From: Candidatus Didemnitutus sp.
GTDB taxonomy: Bacteria > Verrucomicrobiota > Verrucomicrobiia > Opitutales > Opitutaceae
Length of the DNA stretch: 64,000 bases
Assembly (NCBI GenBank): GCA_019634575.1
Contig: JAHCAY010000001.1
Coordinates: 62,001-126,000 of the forward strand
Reading direction: 5' to 3'
Position 1 is the first letter of the stretch. Each line of letters starts with the position of its first letter. The notes below the pieces were generated by a model, which had not been told where the DNA came from, searched no databases, and saw only the letters and a program-made list of their open reading frames with translations. The position numbers were made by a program, and so were the translations under genes. Of this stretch, positions 7,593-16,870 are shown piece after piece.

Positions 7593-8905
7593 CGGCGGCG
7601 TCCGCACAACTCCGCCTCGCGTATTTCGGTGACGATTTCACCGGGTCGACCGATGCGCTGGAATTTCTCTCGCGCGCGGGTTTGCGCACCGCGCTTTTCC
7701 TCGCCCCGCCGTCCCGCGAACGATTGGCCGCTCTGCCCGGACTCGACGCGATCGGTGTCGCCGGGCTCACGCGCTCGCTCCCGCCGGGGGAGATGGAAGC
7801 GGTGCTGCGCCCGGCCTTTGCGGCGCTGCGCGAACTGCGCCCGCGGCACGTGCACTACAAGGTGTGTTCCACCTTCGATTCGTCGCCCACGGTCGGCTCG
7901 ATCGGTCGGGCGATCGAAGTGGGCGCGGAGATTTTTCCCGGTCGCTACGTGCCGCTCCTCGTCGGTGCGCCGGCGCTCGGACGCTTTTGCGCCTTCGGAA
8001 ATCTCTTCGCACGCCTGGGCATCGGCAGCAGCGGTGAGATTCACCGCCTCGATCGCCATCCCGCGATGAGCCGCCATCCGGTGACACCGGCGGACGAGGC
8101 GGATTTGCGGCTTCATCTCACCCGGCAAACCACCAAACGCATCGGCCTTCTCGACACTGAGGCGCTCGATTCCGGCCCGGCGGCTTCGCGCGCTGCCTTG
8201 GGACGCGCTCTCGCGGCCGGCGCGGAGATCGTGCTCTTCGATGTCATGCGCGAGGAGCAGCTGGCGCGGATCGGCGGCCTGATCGACGAGCTGGCCACGG
8301 AAAGAGAACCGGTCTTTTCGGTCGGCTCGTCCGGCATCGAGATGGCGCTCGGGGCGCACTGGACGGAGCAGGGGAGCGTCGCCTCGCACCAAGTCTGGCC
8401 CCGCGCCACGGCCGTCGATCGCTTGCTCGTGCTCTCCGGCAGCTGTTCGCCCGTCACCGCCGGGCAAATCGATTGGGCGCTCGCGCACGGTTTCGTCGGC
8501 GTGCCGCTCGATGCGCAGACGCCGCAAATCGAGCCGGCCGTCGCGGCGGCTCGCGACGCCTTGCGGGACGGCAAGAGCCCGGTGGTGTTCACGGCGCGCG
8601 GCACTCCGACCGGTGCGCCCGCGTCCGCTGCCGCCGTCGGCGCCGCTCTCGGCGCGATTGCGCGCGTGTTGGCCGAGTCGGAATCGCTCTCGCGCGTGCT
8701 CGTCGCGGGCGGCGACACTTCGAGCTACGCTGCGCGTGCGCTCGGTATCGATGCCGTCGAGATGATCGCGCGGCTCGCGCCCGGCGCTCCGCTGTGCCGC
8801 GCGCACTCCGGGCACCGGGGCGTGCACGGCCTCGAGATCAACTTCAAGGGCGGCCAGGTCGGCCCGGCCGATTATTTCGCCGCGGTCCGGGACGGCGGCG
8901 CCTGA
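7589..8905 (+). CDS. DUF1537 four-carbon/sugar-acid kinase (OiaK-like)
   Basis: This 438-residue ATP-dependent kinase belongs to the DUF1537 family, whose characterised members phosphorylate threonate, erythronate and 3-oxo-isoapionate. The N-terminal substrate domain starts with GDDFTGSTD (14-22). The C-terminal nucleotide domain contains SGSCSPVT, VVFTARGT, AGGDTSSYA and the closing FKGGQVGPADYF. The start codon overlaps the stop of the RuBisCO-like gene (ATGA), so the pair is made together. That fits a kinase supplying a phosphorylated keto acid to the RuBisCO-like enzyme. The exact substrate is not readable. Confidence 0.85.
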   Translation: MTAASAQLRLAYFGDDFTGSTDALEFLSRAGLRTALFLAPPSRERLAALPGLDAIGVAGLTRSLPPGEMEAVLRPAFAALRELRPRHVHYKVCSTFDSSPTVGSIGRAIEVGAEIFPGRYVPLLVGAPALGRFCAFGNLFARLGIGSSGEIHRLDRHPAMSRHPVTPADEADLRLHLTRQTTKRIGLLDTEALDSGPAASRAALGRALAAGAEIVLFDVMREEQLARIGGLIDELATEREPVFSVGSSGIEMALGAHWTEQGSVASHQVWPRATAVDRLLVLSGSCSPVTAGQIDWALAHGFVGVPLDAQTPQIEPAVAAARDALRDGKSPVVFTARGTPTGAPASAAAVGAALGAIARVLAESESLSRVLVAGGDTSSYAARALGIDAVEMIARLAPGAPLCRAHSGHRGVHGLEINFKGGQVGPADYFAAVRDGGA

Positions 8906-8911
8906 ATTTCC

Positions 8912-9571
8912 ATGAAACGCAAGACGCTCGCCCTCGTTCACACTTCCGCGACGCTCGTCCCGGTCTTTCAGCAGCTTTGTCAGACGCACCTGCCGAAGGT
9001 CGACACGTTCAACATCGTCGACGACAGCCTGGTCCGCGCCATCGGCGCAAAGGGCGGTCTCACCGCCGACATCGCGCGCCGCGTGCAGTCCTATATCACG
9101 TCCGCCGAGGCGGGCGGCGCCGATTGCGTGCTCGTGACTTGCTCGTCGATCGGGCCGGCGGTCGAGGCGTCCGCGGCATTTGCCGCCGTGCCGGTGTTGC
9201 GGGTCGACCAACCGATGGCTGACCAAGCCGTGCAAACGGGCCGGCGCATCGGTGTGATTGCGACGCTGCCCACGACGCTCAATCCGACGAAGGATCTGGT
9301 GCAACGCCGCGCGGCCGCTGCGAGCAGGAGCATCGAGCTCCGCGCGGTGTTGGTCGAAGGCGCATTCGATGCGCTCATGTCCGGCGACGCGGCGAAGCAC
9401 GACGCGCTCGTCGCCGCCGCGTTGCGCCAACTCGCGGCGCAGGTCGACGTGATCGTGCTCGCACAGGCTTCGATGGCCCGCGTGGTCGACACGCTCGCGC
9501 CGGAAGATCGCCGCATTCCGATCCTGGCCAGTCCGCCGCTCGCGATCGCGCACCTCGCGACCATGCTCTGA
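8912..9571 (+). CDS. Asp/Glu racemase-fold protein lacking the second catalytic Cys
   Basis: This 219-residue protein is of the Asp/Glu/hydantoin racemase superfamily. The first catalytic Cys is present (TCSSIGP, C77). Where racemases carry the second Cys (a GC-A/T motif) this protein reads LAQASMA (183-189) with no Cys. One-Cys members of the fold act as decarboxylases or isomerases rather than two-base racemases, so racemisation of an amino acid is unlikely. It starts six bases after the kinase stop and is probably in the same operon, which suggests work on the same acidic sugar intermediate. No precise reaction can be assigned. Confidence 0.75.
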   Translation: MKRKTLALVHTSATLVPVFQQLCQTHLPKVDTFNIVDDSLVRAIGAKGGLTADIARRVQSYITSAEAGGADCVLVTCSSIGPAVEASAAFAAVPVLRVDQPMADQAVQTGRRIGVIATLPTTLNPTKDLVQRRAAAASRSIELRAVLVEGAFDALMSGDAAKHDALVAAALRQLAAQVDVIVLAQASMARVVDTLAPEDRRIPILASPPLAIAHLATML

Positions 9572-9580
9572 TCGCCGCAC

Positions 9581-9624
9581 CGGCATTCCGCCGGCACTCA
9601 CGTTTCCCTCCGGCGGGAGGCCGG
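9581..9624. repeat. GC-rich intergenic hairpin
   Basis: The segments GGCATTCCGCCGG and CCGGCGGGAGGCC can pair in about 10 of 13 positions around a short centre. It lies between the racemase-fold gene and the transporter. There is no T-run, so it is more likely an mRNA hairpin or dispersed repeat than a terminator. Confidence 0.45.
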
Positions 9625-9644
9625 CGTCACATTCCCCATACCCC

Positions 9645-10940
9645 ATGCACGCTGTCCGCAAACTCTGCCTCGGAATCGCCGCCGCGTCGCTCGCCGCGAC
9701 GCTTGCCGGTCTCGTGCTCGGTCAGCCGGGACTGTGGTCGCCGGCCGCTGTGTTGGCCGCAGTTACGCTCGCGCTCGGCCTCGGCGCGGTGCCAGAGCTC
9801 AAAGGTTACCAGTTCACGGCATGGATCGTCGCGGCGGTGGTCGCGGCGATGATTTTTCCGGGCGCGTTCCTCAAGGTCGGCGACTTCGATCTGCGCAACA
9901 AGTGGCTTATCCTGCTCGTCGTCCAGACTGTGATGTTCGGCATGGGCACGCAGATGAGCCTGCGCGACTTCTCCGGAGTGGTGAAGACCCCGCGCGGCGT
10001 GCTCGTGGGCCTGATCTGTCATTTCTCGGTGATGCCACTGGTGGGGTTCGCGCTGACGAAGCTCTTCGATTTTCCGCCCGAGATCGCGGCCGGCATCATC
10101 TTGATCGGATCGTGCTCCAGCGGCCTGGCCTCGAACGTCATGGCGTATCTCGCGCGCTCGAATCTCGTGCTTTCGGTCACCGTCACCGCGATCACGACGC
10201 TCGTGGCGCCGTTCCTGACGCCGCTGTTGATGAAGCTGTTCGCCGGCGCCCTGGTCGAAGTGAAGTTCCTCAACCTGATGGTCGAGATCATCAAGATCGT
10301 CATCGTGCCCATCGCCGCGGCGCTGATCCACGATCACCTCAAACATCGGCCGACGGCGCTGGCGCGCTGGGTGAACGCCCAATGGCTCACGACCGGCGCG
10401 TGCCTGTTCATTTTTCTCCTGCGCGATCACATCCTCGTCACCACGCTGCCCGACAGCGTGCAACTCGCGATCGAGCTCTCCGGCTTCCTGCTGGCTGCGG
10501 TCGCGGTGGGCGTCGCCTATCACCGCCTCACGCGCTGGCTGCCGAAACTCGACGCACTGATGCCGCAGCTCTCGATGGCCGGCATCGTCTACTTCACCAC
10601 GGTCACGACGGCGGCGGGACGCGACAATCTCCTCAAGGTCGGCGCGCTGCTCTTCATTGCGTCGGTGCTGCACAACGCGGCGGGCTATTTCTTCGGCTAT
10701 TGGCTCAGTCGCGCCGCCGGACTCGACAAGAGCTCCGCGCGTTCCGTGGCCTTCGAGGTCGGCCTGCAGAACGGCGGCATGGCCTCCGGACTCGCCGGCG
10801 CGATGGGCAAGCTCGGCACGGTTGGCCTGGCCCCGGCCATCTTCAGCCCGTGGATGAACATCTCGGGTTCGATCCTGGCCAACTTCTGGCACAAGCACCC
10901 GGTGGACGACGCGCCCCCGCCCGACAGAGGAGAAAGTTAA
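9645..10940 (+). CDS. Bile acid:sodium symporter family (BASS) transporter
   Basis: This 431-residue integral membrane protein has about ten hydrophobic segments. It carries family features such as the FGMGTQMSLRDF segment, GSCSSGLASNVMAYLARSN (the conserved unwound-helix region) and ENGGMASGLA-like QNGGMASGLA near the C-terminus. BASS proteins couple sodium to uptake of organic anions such as bile acids, pyruvate or pantoate. At the end of the RuBisCO-like/kinase operon it likely imports the acidic substrate of that pathway. Its TAA stop shares the palindrome AGTTAACT with the stop of the converging regulator gene. Confidence 0.85.
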   Translation: MHAVRKLCLGIAAASLAATLAGLVLGQPGLWSPAAVLAAVTLALGLGAVPELKGYQFTAWIVAAVVAAMIFPGAFLKVGDFDLRNKWLILLVVQTVMFGMGTQMSLRDFSGVVKTPRGVLVGLICHFSVMPLVGFALTKLFDFPPEIAAGIILIGSCSSGLASNVMAYLARSNLVLSVTVTAITTLVAPFLTPLLMKLFAGALVEVKFLNLMVEIIKIVIVPIAAALIHDHLKHRPTALARWVNAQWLTTGACLFIFLLRDHILVTTLPDSVQLAIELSGFLLAAVAVGVAYHRLTRWLPKLDALMPQLSMAGIVYFTTVTTAAGRDNLLKVGALLFIASVLHNAAGYFFGYWLSRAAGLDKSSARSVAFEVGLQNGGMASGLAGAMGKLGTVGLAPAIFSPWMNISGSILANFWHKHPVDDAPPPDRGES

Positions 10941-12004
10941 CTCGCGACCGTGGCGCCCGCGCGTTGGGCGACTCGCTTCACCGTCTTGCCCGGCTGCCAG
11001 GAAGCGCCAATGAGCGTCGCGCGGGGGAACTCCGGCACGCCGCACTCGTTGTTGTGCAGGTGGCTGATCACCATGTCGACGGCGGCCTCGCCCGTGCGGT
11101 CGTTGTGTTGGTCCATGCCCGCCCAGTCGCCATCCTCGGCGCGGCGCTCGAGTTGGAGCAGGCCGAGATCGCGCGGGACTTTCAGGCCCCGCTCCTCGAT
11201 CAGGCGACGGACGAACCGGTAGAGCGTGAAGACGACGTCGGGGCGCTCGCGCGTGAGCCAAGCGTAGAATTCGCGCGGGTCGTTGCGCGCCGCCTCCACG
11301 GCGTAGAACGGTGCGACGCGGTCGCGCAGCGGGAGACTTTGCTGGCCGATCATCATGCCCGAGGTGAAACGGCCTTCCACGAGCCGGTCGATGCGCTCGT
11401 CGATCACGAGCGCCGGCCGGCGATAGCCAAGCGCGAACGCCCGTTCGCAGGCCTGCAACACGAGCGCGTGGTGATCGACACAACAGAATGAGAGCGTCGG
11501 CTCGTGCGTGCGCACGCCAGTGACGACACAGGTGTGCGCGCGCCACGTGCTCGCGAAGCGCTCCGGCAGGCGGTTCTCTTCCATGAGACCGACGACGATG
11601 ACGCCGCGGATGCCGCGGGCGCGCAGGATGCGGTTGAGGCGCGCGCCGTCGAGTTGCGGGTCGTGCAGCCAGAATTCGTCGACGCCGTAGCCCTGCGCGG
11701 TGGCGCGACGGCGGATGCCGGCGATGTAAGTCGGGATCGTGGGGTGCGTGCGAAAGGCGTCGCGGTCGCGGTGGGCGTTGAGGACCGCGAGCGTGTGCTT
11801 GGATTTCCCCTGTGCCTGCTTGCGCAGCTCGGACATGAGGTGCGCGACCACGGGATTGCGGGAGTAGCCGAGGCGCTGGGCGGCGGCGTGCACGCGCTCG
11901 CGGGTCTCGAGCGGGATCTGCGGGTCGTGGCGCAGCGCGAGCGAGACGGTGTTCTTCGACACTTTCAGTTCGCGGGCGAGGATCGCCATGGTGACGGCGG
12001 GCAT
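10937..12004 (-). CDS. LacI-family transcriptional regulator, probable arabinose repressor
   Basis: This 355-residue protein has an N-terminal helix-turn-helix and hinge (MAILARELKVSKNTVSLALR, then ETRERVHAAAQRLGYSRNP) and a periplasmic-binding-protein-like sensor domain. It is divergent from araB, and a perfect 17-base palindrome of LacI-operator size lies between the two starts. A related site precedes araF, so I infer it controls araBAD and araFGH and itself. Its ligand (arabinose or a derivative) is inferred from position only. It converges with the BASS transporter gene with a three-base overlap. Confidence 0.85.
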   Translation of the reverse strand: MPAVTMAILARELKVSKNTVSLALRHDPQIPLETRERVHAAAQRLGYSRNPVVAHLMSELRKQAQGKSKHTLAVLNAHRDRDAFRTHPTIPTYIAGIRRRATAQGYGVDEFWLHDPQLDGARLNRILRARGIRGVIVVGLMEENRLPERFASTWRAHTCVVTGVRTHEPTLSFCCVDHHALVLQACERAFALGYRRPALVIDERIDRLVEGRFTSGMMIGQQSLPLRDRVAPFYAVEAARNDPREFYAWLTRERPDVVFTLYRFVRRLIEERGLKVPRDLGLLQLERRAEDGDWAGMDQHNDRTGEAAVDMVISHLHNNECGVPEFPRATLIGASWQPGKTVKRVAQRAGATVAS

Positions 12005-12024
12005 GGCGCCACGCTACGGAGAGA

Positions 12025-12041
12025 CACTTGACGGTCAAGTG
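12025..12041. promoter_or_regulatory. LacI-type operator in the regulator/araB divergent promoter
   Basis: CACTTGAC, a central G, then GTCAAGTG form a perfect 17-base palindrome with the odd-centred layout of LacI-family sites. On the - strand TTGACC inside it, with TAGCGT 16 bases further, could serve as a promoter for the regulator gene, allowing autorepression. The site is 61 bases before the araB start. Confidence 0.75.
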
Positions 12042-12101
12042 CCCGCGCATTCGCTCCGACTTCGCGCGGGTCTACGCTGCGGCCGCTGTCCCGCTCTCCC
12101 C

Positions 12102-13778
12102 ATGGCCCAAGACGTTTTCTCGCTCGGCATCGATTACGGCACCAATTCGGTTCGCGCGCTCGTCGTGCGTTGCCGCGACGGCCGGGAGTTCGGCTCCTGC
12201 GTCGTGAATTATCCCAGCGGCACGCAGGGCGTCTTGCTCGATGCCCGCGACCACAACCTCGCGCGCCAGCACCCAAGCGACTATCTCGTCGGCTTGGAAA
12301 AGTCGGTGAAGGGCGCGCTGGCGCAGGCGAAGAAGCAACGCGGATTCTCCGCGGCACGGGTGATCGGTCTCGGCGTCGACACGACTGGCTCGAGTCCGAT
12401 CCCCGTCGATGCGCGCAATGTCCCGCTCGCGCTCGACCGGAAATGGGAGAGGAACGCGAACGCGCAGTGCTGGCTTTGGAAAGACCACACCAGTTGGCGC
12501 GAAGCCGCGAAGATCACGGAACTCGCCGCGCAGCATCGTCCGCAATTCATCGCGAAGTGCGGCAACACGTATTCCTCCGAGTGGTTTTGGGCGAAGCTCT
12601 GGCACTGCCTCAACGTCGATCCCAAGGTCTTTGCCGCGGCCTATTCCTGGGTGGAGCTGTGCGACTGGATTCCGTCCGTGCTCGCCGGTGTGACCGACCC
12701 GCGCGCCGTGAAGCGCGGAGTCTGCGCCGCCGGACACAAGGCGCTCTACGCGGCAGAGTGGGGCGGGTTGCCCGACAAGGAGTTTCTCGCACTGCTCGAT
12801 CCACGGCTCGCCGAGCTGCGCGATCGTCTCTACGAAACGGCGCACGATGCCAGCGAATCCGCCGGCAACTTGTCGCCTGAGTCCGCGAAGATTCTCGGCT
12901 TGCCGGTCGGCATCCCGATCGCGATCGGCGAGTTCGACGTGCATTACGGCGCCATCGGCTGCGGCGTCGCGGAAGGCACGCTCGTGAAGGTGATCGGCAC
13001 GTCCACGTGCGATTGCGGTGTGGTTTCCGCGGCGCGGACCGTGCCCGACATCCCCGGAATCTGCGGCATCGTGAAGGGCGCCATCCTGCCGGGCTTCTAC
13101 GGCATCGAGGCCGGCCAGAGCGCAGTGGGCGACATCTTCAAATGGTTCGTCGAAGGCGTGCTTCAGGACGTGAAGCTCCACGCCGCGCTCACCGCCGAAG
13201 CGGCGAAGCTCGCGCCCGGTCAAAGCGGTCTGCTCGCGCTCGATTGGAACAACGGCAACCGCACGATCCTCGTCGATCAGCGCCTCACCGGCCTGCTCGT
13301 CGGCCAGACGCTCTATACCACACAAGCGGAGATCTACCGCGCGCTGATCGAGGCGACGGCGTTCGGCGCCCGCGCGATCATCGAGCGCATCCGCGAATAC
13401 GGCGTGCCGATCGATCGCGTCGTCTGCGCCGGCGGCATCGCGGAGAAGAATCCGCTGCTGATGCAGATCTACGCCGACATCACCGGTTGCACGATGCTCG
13501 TCGCCGGTTCGTCCCAAGCCTGCGCGCTCGGCTCGGCCGTGAGCGCCGCGGTGCTCGCGGGTGCGCACAAGGATTTCCCGACGGCCCAGCGCAGGATGAC
13601 TTCGCTCAAGAAGGTCGCCTACAAGCCGCGCAAGGCCGCGCAGAAAACCTACGACCAGCTCTACGCGCTCTACCGCCAGCTCCACGACAGCTTCGGCGGC
13701 AAAGCCAAGTCCGCCGATCTCTCCAGCGTGATGAAGGAACTGCTGACCATCAAGGAGCGAGTGGCGAGTAGCGAGTAG
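12102..13778 (+). CDS. araB: L-ribulokinase
   Basis: This 558-residue FGGY-family kinase phosphorylates L-ribulose in arabinose catabolism. Visible family features are the N-terminal [40 protein letters not shown] and [11 protein letters not shown], and its length is close to the usual 560-570. I chose the ATG at 12102 ([13 protein letters not shown]) because the fold starts there. It opens the operon araB-araA-araD just downstream of the palindromic operator. The last residues and the stop codon (RVASSE, then TAG) are encoded by an iterated GTAGCGAG repeat, so the natural C-terminus appears to have been altered by that element. Confidence 0.95.
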   Translation: MAQDVFSLGIDYGTNSVRALVVRCRDGREFGSCVVNYPSGTQGVLLDARDHNLARQHPSDYLVGLEKSVKGALAQAKKQRGFSAARVIGLGVDTTGSSPIPVDARNVPLALDRKWERNANAQCWLWKDHTSWREAAKITELAAQHRPQFIAKCGNTYSSEWFWAKLWHCLNVDPKVFAAAYSWVELCDWIPSVLAGVTDPRAVKRGVCAAGHKALYAAEWGGLPDKEFLALLDPRLAELRDRLYETAHDASESAGNLSPESAKILGLPVGIPIAIGEFDVHYGAIGCGVAEGTLVKVIGTSTCDCGVVSAARTVPDIPGICGIVKGAILPGFYGIEAGQSAVGDIFKWFVEGVLQDVKLHAALTAEAAKLAPGQSGLLALDWNNGNRTILVDQRLTGLLVGQTLYTTQAEIYRALIEATAFGARAIIERIREYGVPIDRVVCAGGIAEKNPLLMQIYADITGCTMLVAGSSQACALGSAVSAAVLAGAHKDFPTAQRRMTSLKKVAYKPRKAAQKTYDQLYALYRQLHDSFGGKAKSADLSSVMKELLTIKERVASSE

Positions 13779-13831
13779 CGTGCACTCCGCACCTCCGCTT
13801 CGTCCCTCCTCGCTACCCGCTCTCACTACTT
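13756..13831. repeat. Iterated GTAGCGAG inverted repeat across the araB stop
   Basis: The left arm (about 13756-13780) is made of GAGTGGCGAGTAGCGAGTAG-type words and includes the araB stop. The right arm (about 13808-13831) is the complement-type TCCTCGCTACCCGCTCTCAC. It is likely to fold as a hairpin between araB and araA. The same word family recurs after araA. Confidence 0.7.
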
Positions 13832-13834
13832 TCC

Positions 13835-15349
13835 ATGAAACTTCTCTCCACTCCCGAAATTTGGTTCGTCTGCGGTTCGCAGCACCTCTACGGCCCCGGC
13901 CCGCTCAAGCAGGTCGCCGCCAACGCCCAAGCCGTCGTCGATGGACTCGTGAAATCCAAGCGCCTGCCTCTCCCGCTTAAATTCAAGGCGCTCCTCGTCG
14001 ACTCCGACCAGATCGCCAAGGTCTGCCTCGAGGCCAATGCCGACGCCAACTGCGCCGGCCTCGTGCTCTGGATGCACACCTTCTCGCCCTCGAAGATGTG
14101 GATTCGCGGCCTCACGTCGCTGAAGAAGCCGTTCCTCCACCTGCACACGCAATTCAATCGCGACCTGCCGTGGTCGACGATCGACATGGATTTCATGAAC
14201 CTCAACCAAGCCGCGCACGGCGACCGCGAGGCTGGGTTCATCCACACGCGCCTCCGTCTCGGTCGCAAGGTTGTCGTCGGCCACTGGAGCGACAGCGAAG
14301 TGCAGGACCGCGTCGGCGCCTGGATGCGCGCGGTGCGTGGCTGGCACGACTGGCAGGGCGCGAAGTTCGTGCGCTTCGGCGACAACATGCGCCAGGTTGC
14401 CGTCACCGACGGCGACAAGGTTTCCGCCGAGATGAAGTTCGGCTTTGCGGTCAACACGCACGGCATCGGCGACCTCGTGGCGAAAGTCTCCGCGGCCGGC
14501 ATCGACAGGCAAGCCGTCGATGCGCTTTGCGACGAATACGAGCGGACCTACGCGGTCGCGAAGGAGCTGCGCACGGGCGGCAAGCGCCACGAGGAATTGC
14601 GCTACAGCGCACGACTCGAACTCGGGATGCGCGCCTTCCTCGAAGAGGGCGGCTACAAGGGCTTCACCGACACGTTCGAGGACCTGCACGGCCTCCGCCA
14701 GCTGCCCGGCATGGCGACGCAACGTTTGATGGGCCTGGGCTACGGTTTCGGCGGCGAGGGTGACTGGAAGACCGCCGCGCTCGTCCGCGCCATGAAGGTG
14801 ATGGGCGCCGGCCTGCCCGGCGGCACGTCCTTCATGGAGGATTACACATATCACCTGTCGCCGAAGGGCCACCAGGTGCTCGGCGCGCACATGCTTGAGA
14901 TTTGCCCGTCGATCGCCTCCGGCAAGGTCGCGGTCGAGGTGCACCCGCTCGGCATCGGTGGCAAGGAGGACCCGGTTCGCCTCGTCTTCAACGCCCCCGC
15001 CGGCCCCGCGCTCAATGCCTCGCTCGTCGATCTCGGCAACCGCTTCCGTCTCGTGATCAACGAAGTCACTGCCGTGAAACCACCCGCGCTGCCGAAACTC
15101 CCCGTCGCGCGCGCCGTGTGGGAATGCAAACCGGACTTCAAGACCGCCTGCGCCGCGTGGATCTACGCCGGCGGAGCGCACCACACCGGCTACAGCTACG
15201 TCGTCACGAGCGAAATGCTCGAGGACTTCGCGACGATCGCCGGCATCGAGACGGTGCACATCAACGCCGACACGACGCTCCCGCAGCTCAAGCAGGACCT
15301 CCGCAACAACGAGGTCTACTACCACCTGAGCGGTGGTTTTCGCGCCTGA
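13835..15349 (+). CDS. araA: L-arabinose isomerase
   Basis: This 504-residue enzyme interconverts L-arabinose and L-ribulose. It starts with the family block [13 protein letters not shown] and has the [11 protein letters not shown] segment, [15 protein letters not shown] (metal-binding Glu) and the second catalytic Glu in [10 protein letters not shown]. It also has conserved His near GAHMLEICP and [10 protein letters not shown]. Length agrees with the family (about 500). The gene lies between araB and araD with repeat-filled gaps. Cytoplasmic, metal (Mn) dependent by family knowledge. Confidence 0.97.
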   Translation: MKLLSTPEIWFVCGSQHLYGPGPLKQVAANAQAVVDGLVKSKRLPLPLKFKALLVDSDQIAKVCLEANADANCAGLVLWMHTFSPSKMWIRGLTSLKKPFLHLHTQFNRDLPWSTIDMDFMNLNQAAHGDREAGFIHTRLRLGRKVVVGHWSDSEVQDRVGAWMRAVRGWHDWQGAKFVRFGDNMRQVAVTDGDKVSAEMKFGFAVNTHGIGDLVAKVSAAGIDRQAVDALCDEYERTYAVAKELRTGGKRHEELRYSARLELGMRAFLEEGGYKGFTDTFEDLHGLRQLPGMATQRLMGLGYGFGGEGDWKTAALVRAMKVMGAGLPGGTSFMEDYTYHLSPKGHQVLGAHMLEICPSIASGKVAVEVHPLGIGGKEDPVRLVFNAPAGPALNASLVDLGNRFRLVINEVTAVKPPALPKLPVARAVWECKPDFKTACAAWIYAGGAHHTGYSYVVTSEMLEDFATIAGIETVHINADTTLPQLKQDLRNNEVYYHLSGGFRA

Positions 15350-15364
15350 GCCTCCAAAATCGCT

Positions 15365-15444
15365 GTAGCGAGCAGTGAGTCGCGGGCAGCGAGCATACGC
15401 CCCGCATCTTTCTACTCGCTACTCACTACCTGCTACTCGCTACT
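15365..15444. repeat. Iterated GTAGCGAG inverted repeat between araA and araD
   Basis: The left arm starts GTAGCGAGCAGTGAGTCGCG (15365-15393). The right arm ends with TACCTGCTACTCGCTAC (15413-15444). Both arms are built from GAGTAGC/GCTACTC words and can pair. It belongs to the same word family as the element at the end of araB. Confidence 0.7.
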
Positions 15445-15456
15445 TCTGCCGTTCCC

Positions 15457-16155
15457 ATGCTGACCGAACTCAAACGCGAAGCCTACGAGGCGAACATTGC
15501 ACTGCCGAAGCACGGGCTGATCAACCTCACCTTCGGCAACGCCAGCGCCATCGATCGCGCGAAGGGCATTTTCGCCATCAAGCCGAGCGGCGTCGCCTAC
15601 GCGGCGCTCCGGCCCGACGACATGGTCCTCGTCGATCTCGCGGGTAAAATCGTCGAGGGGAAACTCAATCCCTCCTCCGATACGCCGACGCACCGCCGCC
15701 TCTTCGAGGCGTTTCACGAGATTGGCGGCGTGGTGCACACGCACTCGTCGCATGCGACCGCGTTCGCGCAGGCCGGTCGCGAGATACCGATCTTCGGCAC
15801 GACCCACGCCGACTACTTCAACGGCAACATTCCGGTCACGCGGAAGATGACGAAGAAGGAAATCGGCGGCGGCGCCTACGAGTGGGAAACGGGCAACGTG
15901 ATCGTCGAGCGATTCCTCGACGACGATCTCGCTCCGCTCGATTTTCCCGGCGTGTTGGTGAACCGCCACGCGCCATTCACCTGGGGCAGGACGGTCGCGA
16001 AAGCCGTCGAGACCGCCGTGGCGGTCGAGTGCATCGCGCACCTGGCGCTGATGTCGCTCGCGCTCGAGCCGCGCCTCAAGGCGCTCGAGCCCGAGTTGCT
16101 GGCGAAACATTTCCAGCGCAAGCACGGCCCGGGCGCCTACTACGGGCAAAAATAA
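15457..16155 (+). CDS. araD: L-ribulose-5-phosphate 4-epimerase
   Basis: This 232-residue class II aldolase-fold epimerase converts L-ribulose 5-phosphate to D-xylulose 5-phosphate. Visible pieces are the glycine/asparagine block LTFGNAS, KPSGVAY, SSDTPTHRRLF, the zinc-binding VVHTHSSHATAFAQAG (two His) and the third ligand region VNRHAPFTWG. Length equals the E. coli enzyme. It closes the araBAD set, so arabinose can enter the pentose phosphate pathway. Confidence 0.97.
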   Translation: MLTELKREAYEANIALPKHGLINLTFGNASAIDRAKGIFAIKPSGVAYAALRPDDMVLVDLAGKIVEGKLNPSSDTPTHRRLFEAFHEIGGVVHTHSSHATAFAQAGREIPIFGTTHADYFNGNIPVTRKMTKKEIGGGAYEWETGNVIVERFLDDDLAPLDFPGVLVNRHAPFTWGRTVAKAVETAVAVECIAHLALMSLALEPRLKALEPELLAKHFQRKHGPGAYYGQK

Positions 16156-16171
16156 ACCGACACCCAACGCC

Positions 16172-16735
16172 ATGTCACCGCGACGTCCTCCGCGATCGGG
16201 CGCGTTCCTGTTGCTGGCCCTCGTCCTCGCCGGCTGCCAACAGCATCCGCTCTACCAGCCGCGCGTCGCTGCGGACGAGCCGGGCTACGAATCCTGGCAG
16301 GAATCGGCGACCGTCTACTTTGTGCGCTTTACCGGCGAGCCGGGCATGCGTGCGGCGCAGGTGCGCGATCTCGCGTTGCTGCGCGCCGCCGAGCTGGCGC
16401 GCGCCGGAGGCGTGGCCGAATTCGCGGTGGTGAGCGAGCGCGCTTGGACGCGTCCGACTTTTCGCCGCGGCAATCAGGCGCCGCCGGAGTCCCCGTTGGC
16501 GTCGCAGCCCGTGATTGACTACAGCCGTGACCAGCAAGAGCAGCGGGAGCGTTCGCGATCGCTCATCGGCGATGGCCCGCCCGTGCGCATCGACATTCCG
16601 TTCGTCGAGCTGAAGCTGAACGCGCAGGTCGACGCGACGCTGCGCGCGCAACGCCCCGACGCCGTCTATGCGGTGGCGGAGCTCCTGCGGGAGTTGCCGG
16701 TCAAATACGGTTTGCCACTGCCTGAAACCCGCTGA
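16172..16735 (+). CDS. Hypothetical lipoprotein
   Basis: This 187-residue protein has a lipoprotein signal (RSGAFLLLALVLAGC, Cys at about 23), so it is likely membrane anchored. The mature part is mixed alpha/beta, starting with a YESWQESATVYFVRF segment. A block of alanine-rich helix (RDLALLRAAELARAGG) is followed by a charged region. This arrangement resembles small lipoproteins of the CC0125/CC1285 type that carry a similar AE-x-A-x-x-GG helix; I am not certain of that match. It starts 17 bases after araD, so it may be co-transcribed, but a role in arabinose use is not evident. Confidence 0.75.
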   Translation: MSPRRPPRSGAFLLLALVLAGCQQHPLYQPRVAADEPGYESWQESATVYFVRFTGEPGMRAAQVRDLALLRAAELARAGGVAEFAVVSERAWTRPTFRRGNQAPPESPLASQPVIDYSRDQQEQRERSRSLIGDGPPVRIDIPFVELKLNAQVDATLRAQRPDAVYAVAELLRELPVKYGLPLPETR

Positions 16736-16870
16736 GGCGCGGGCTTAGGATTCCGGCCTCATTCGCACGATTCCCGGCAGCAATTTTCATCGCCCCGGGT
16801 AAAGTGTCGCGGCGCGGCCCGATCCCGGTCGCTCGGGTCCGTCCGCTCAGTCACCGAACCGCTGCTCGCC

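Noticed and set aside
13756..15444. CRISPR-like array in the ara gaps
   Set aside because: The repeats are short iterated words arranged as inverted arms, with no regular spacers of 30-40 bases and no cas genes.
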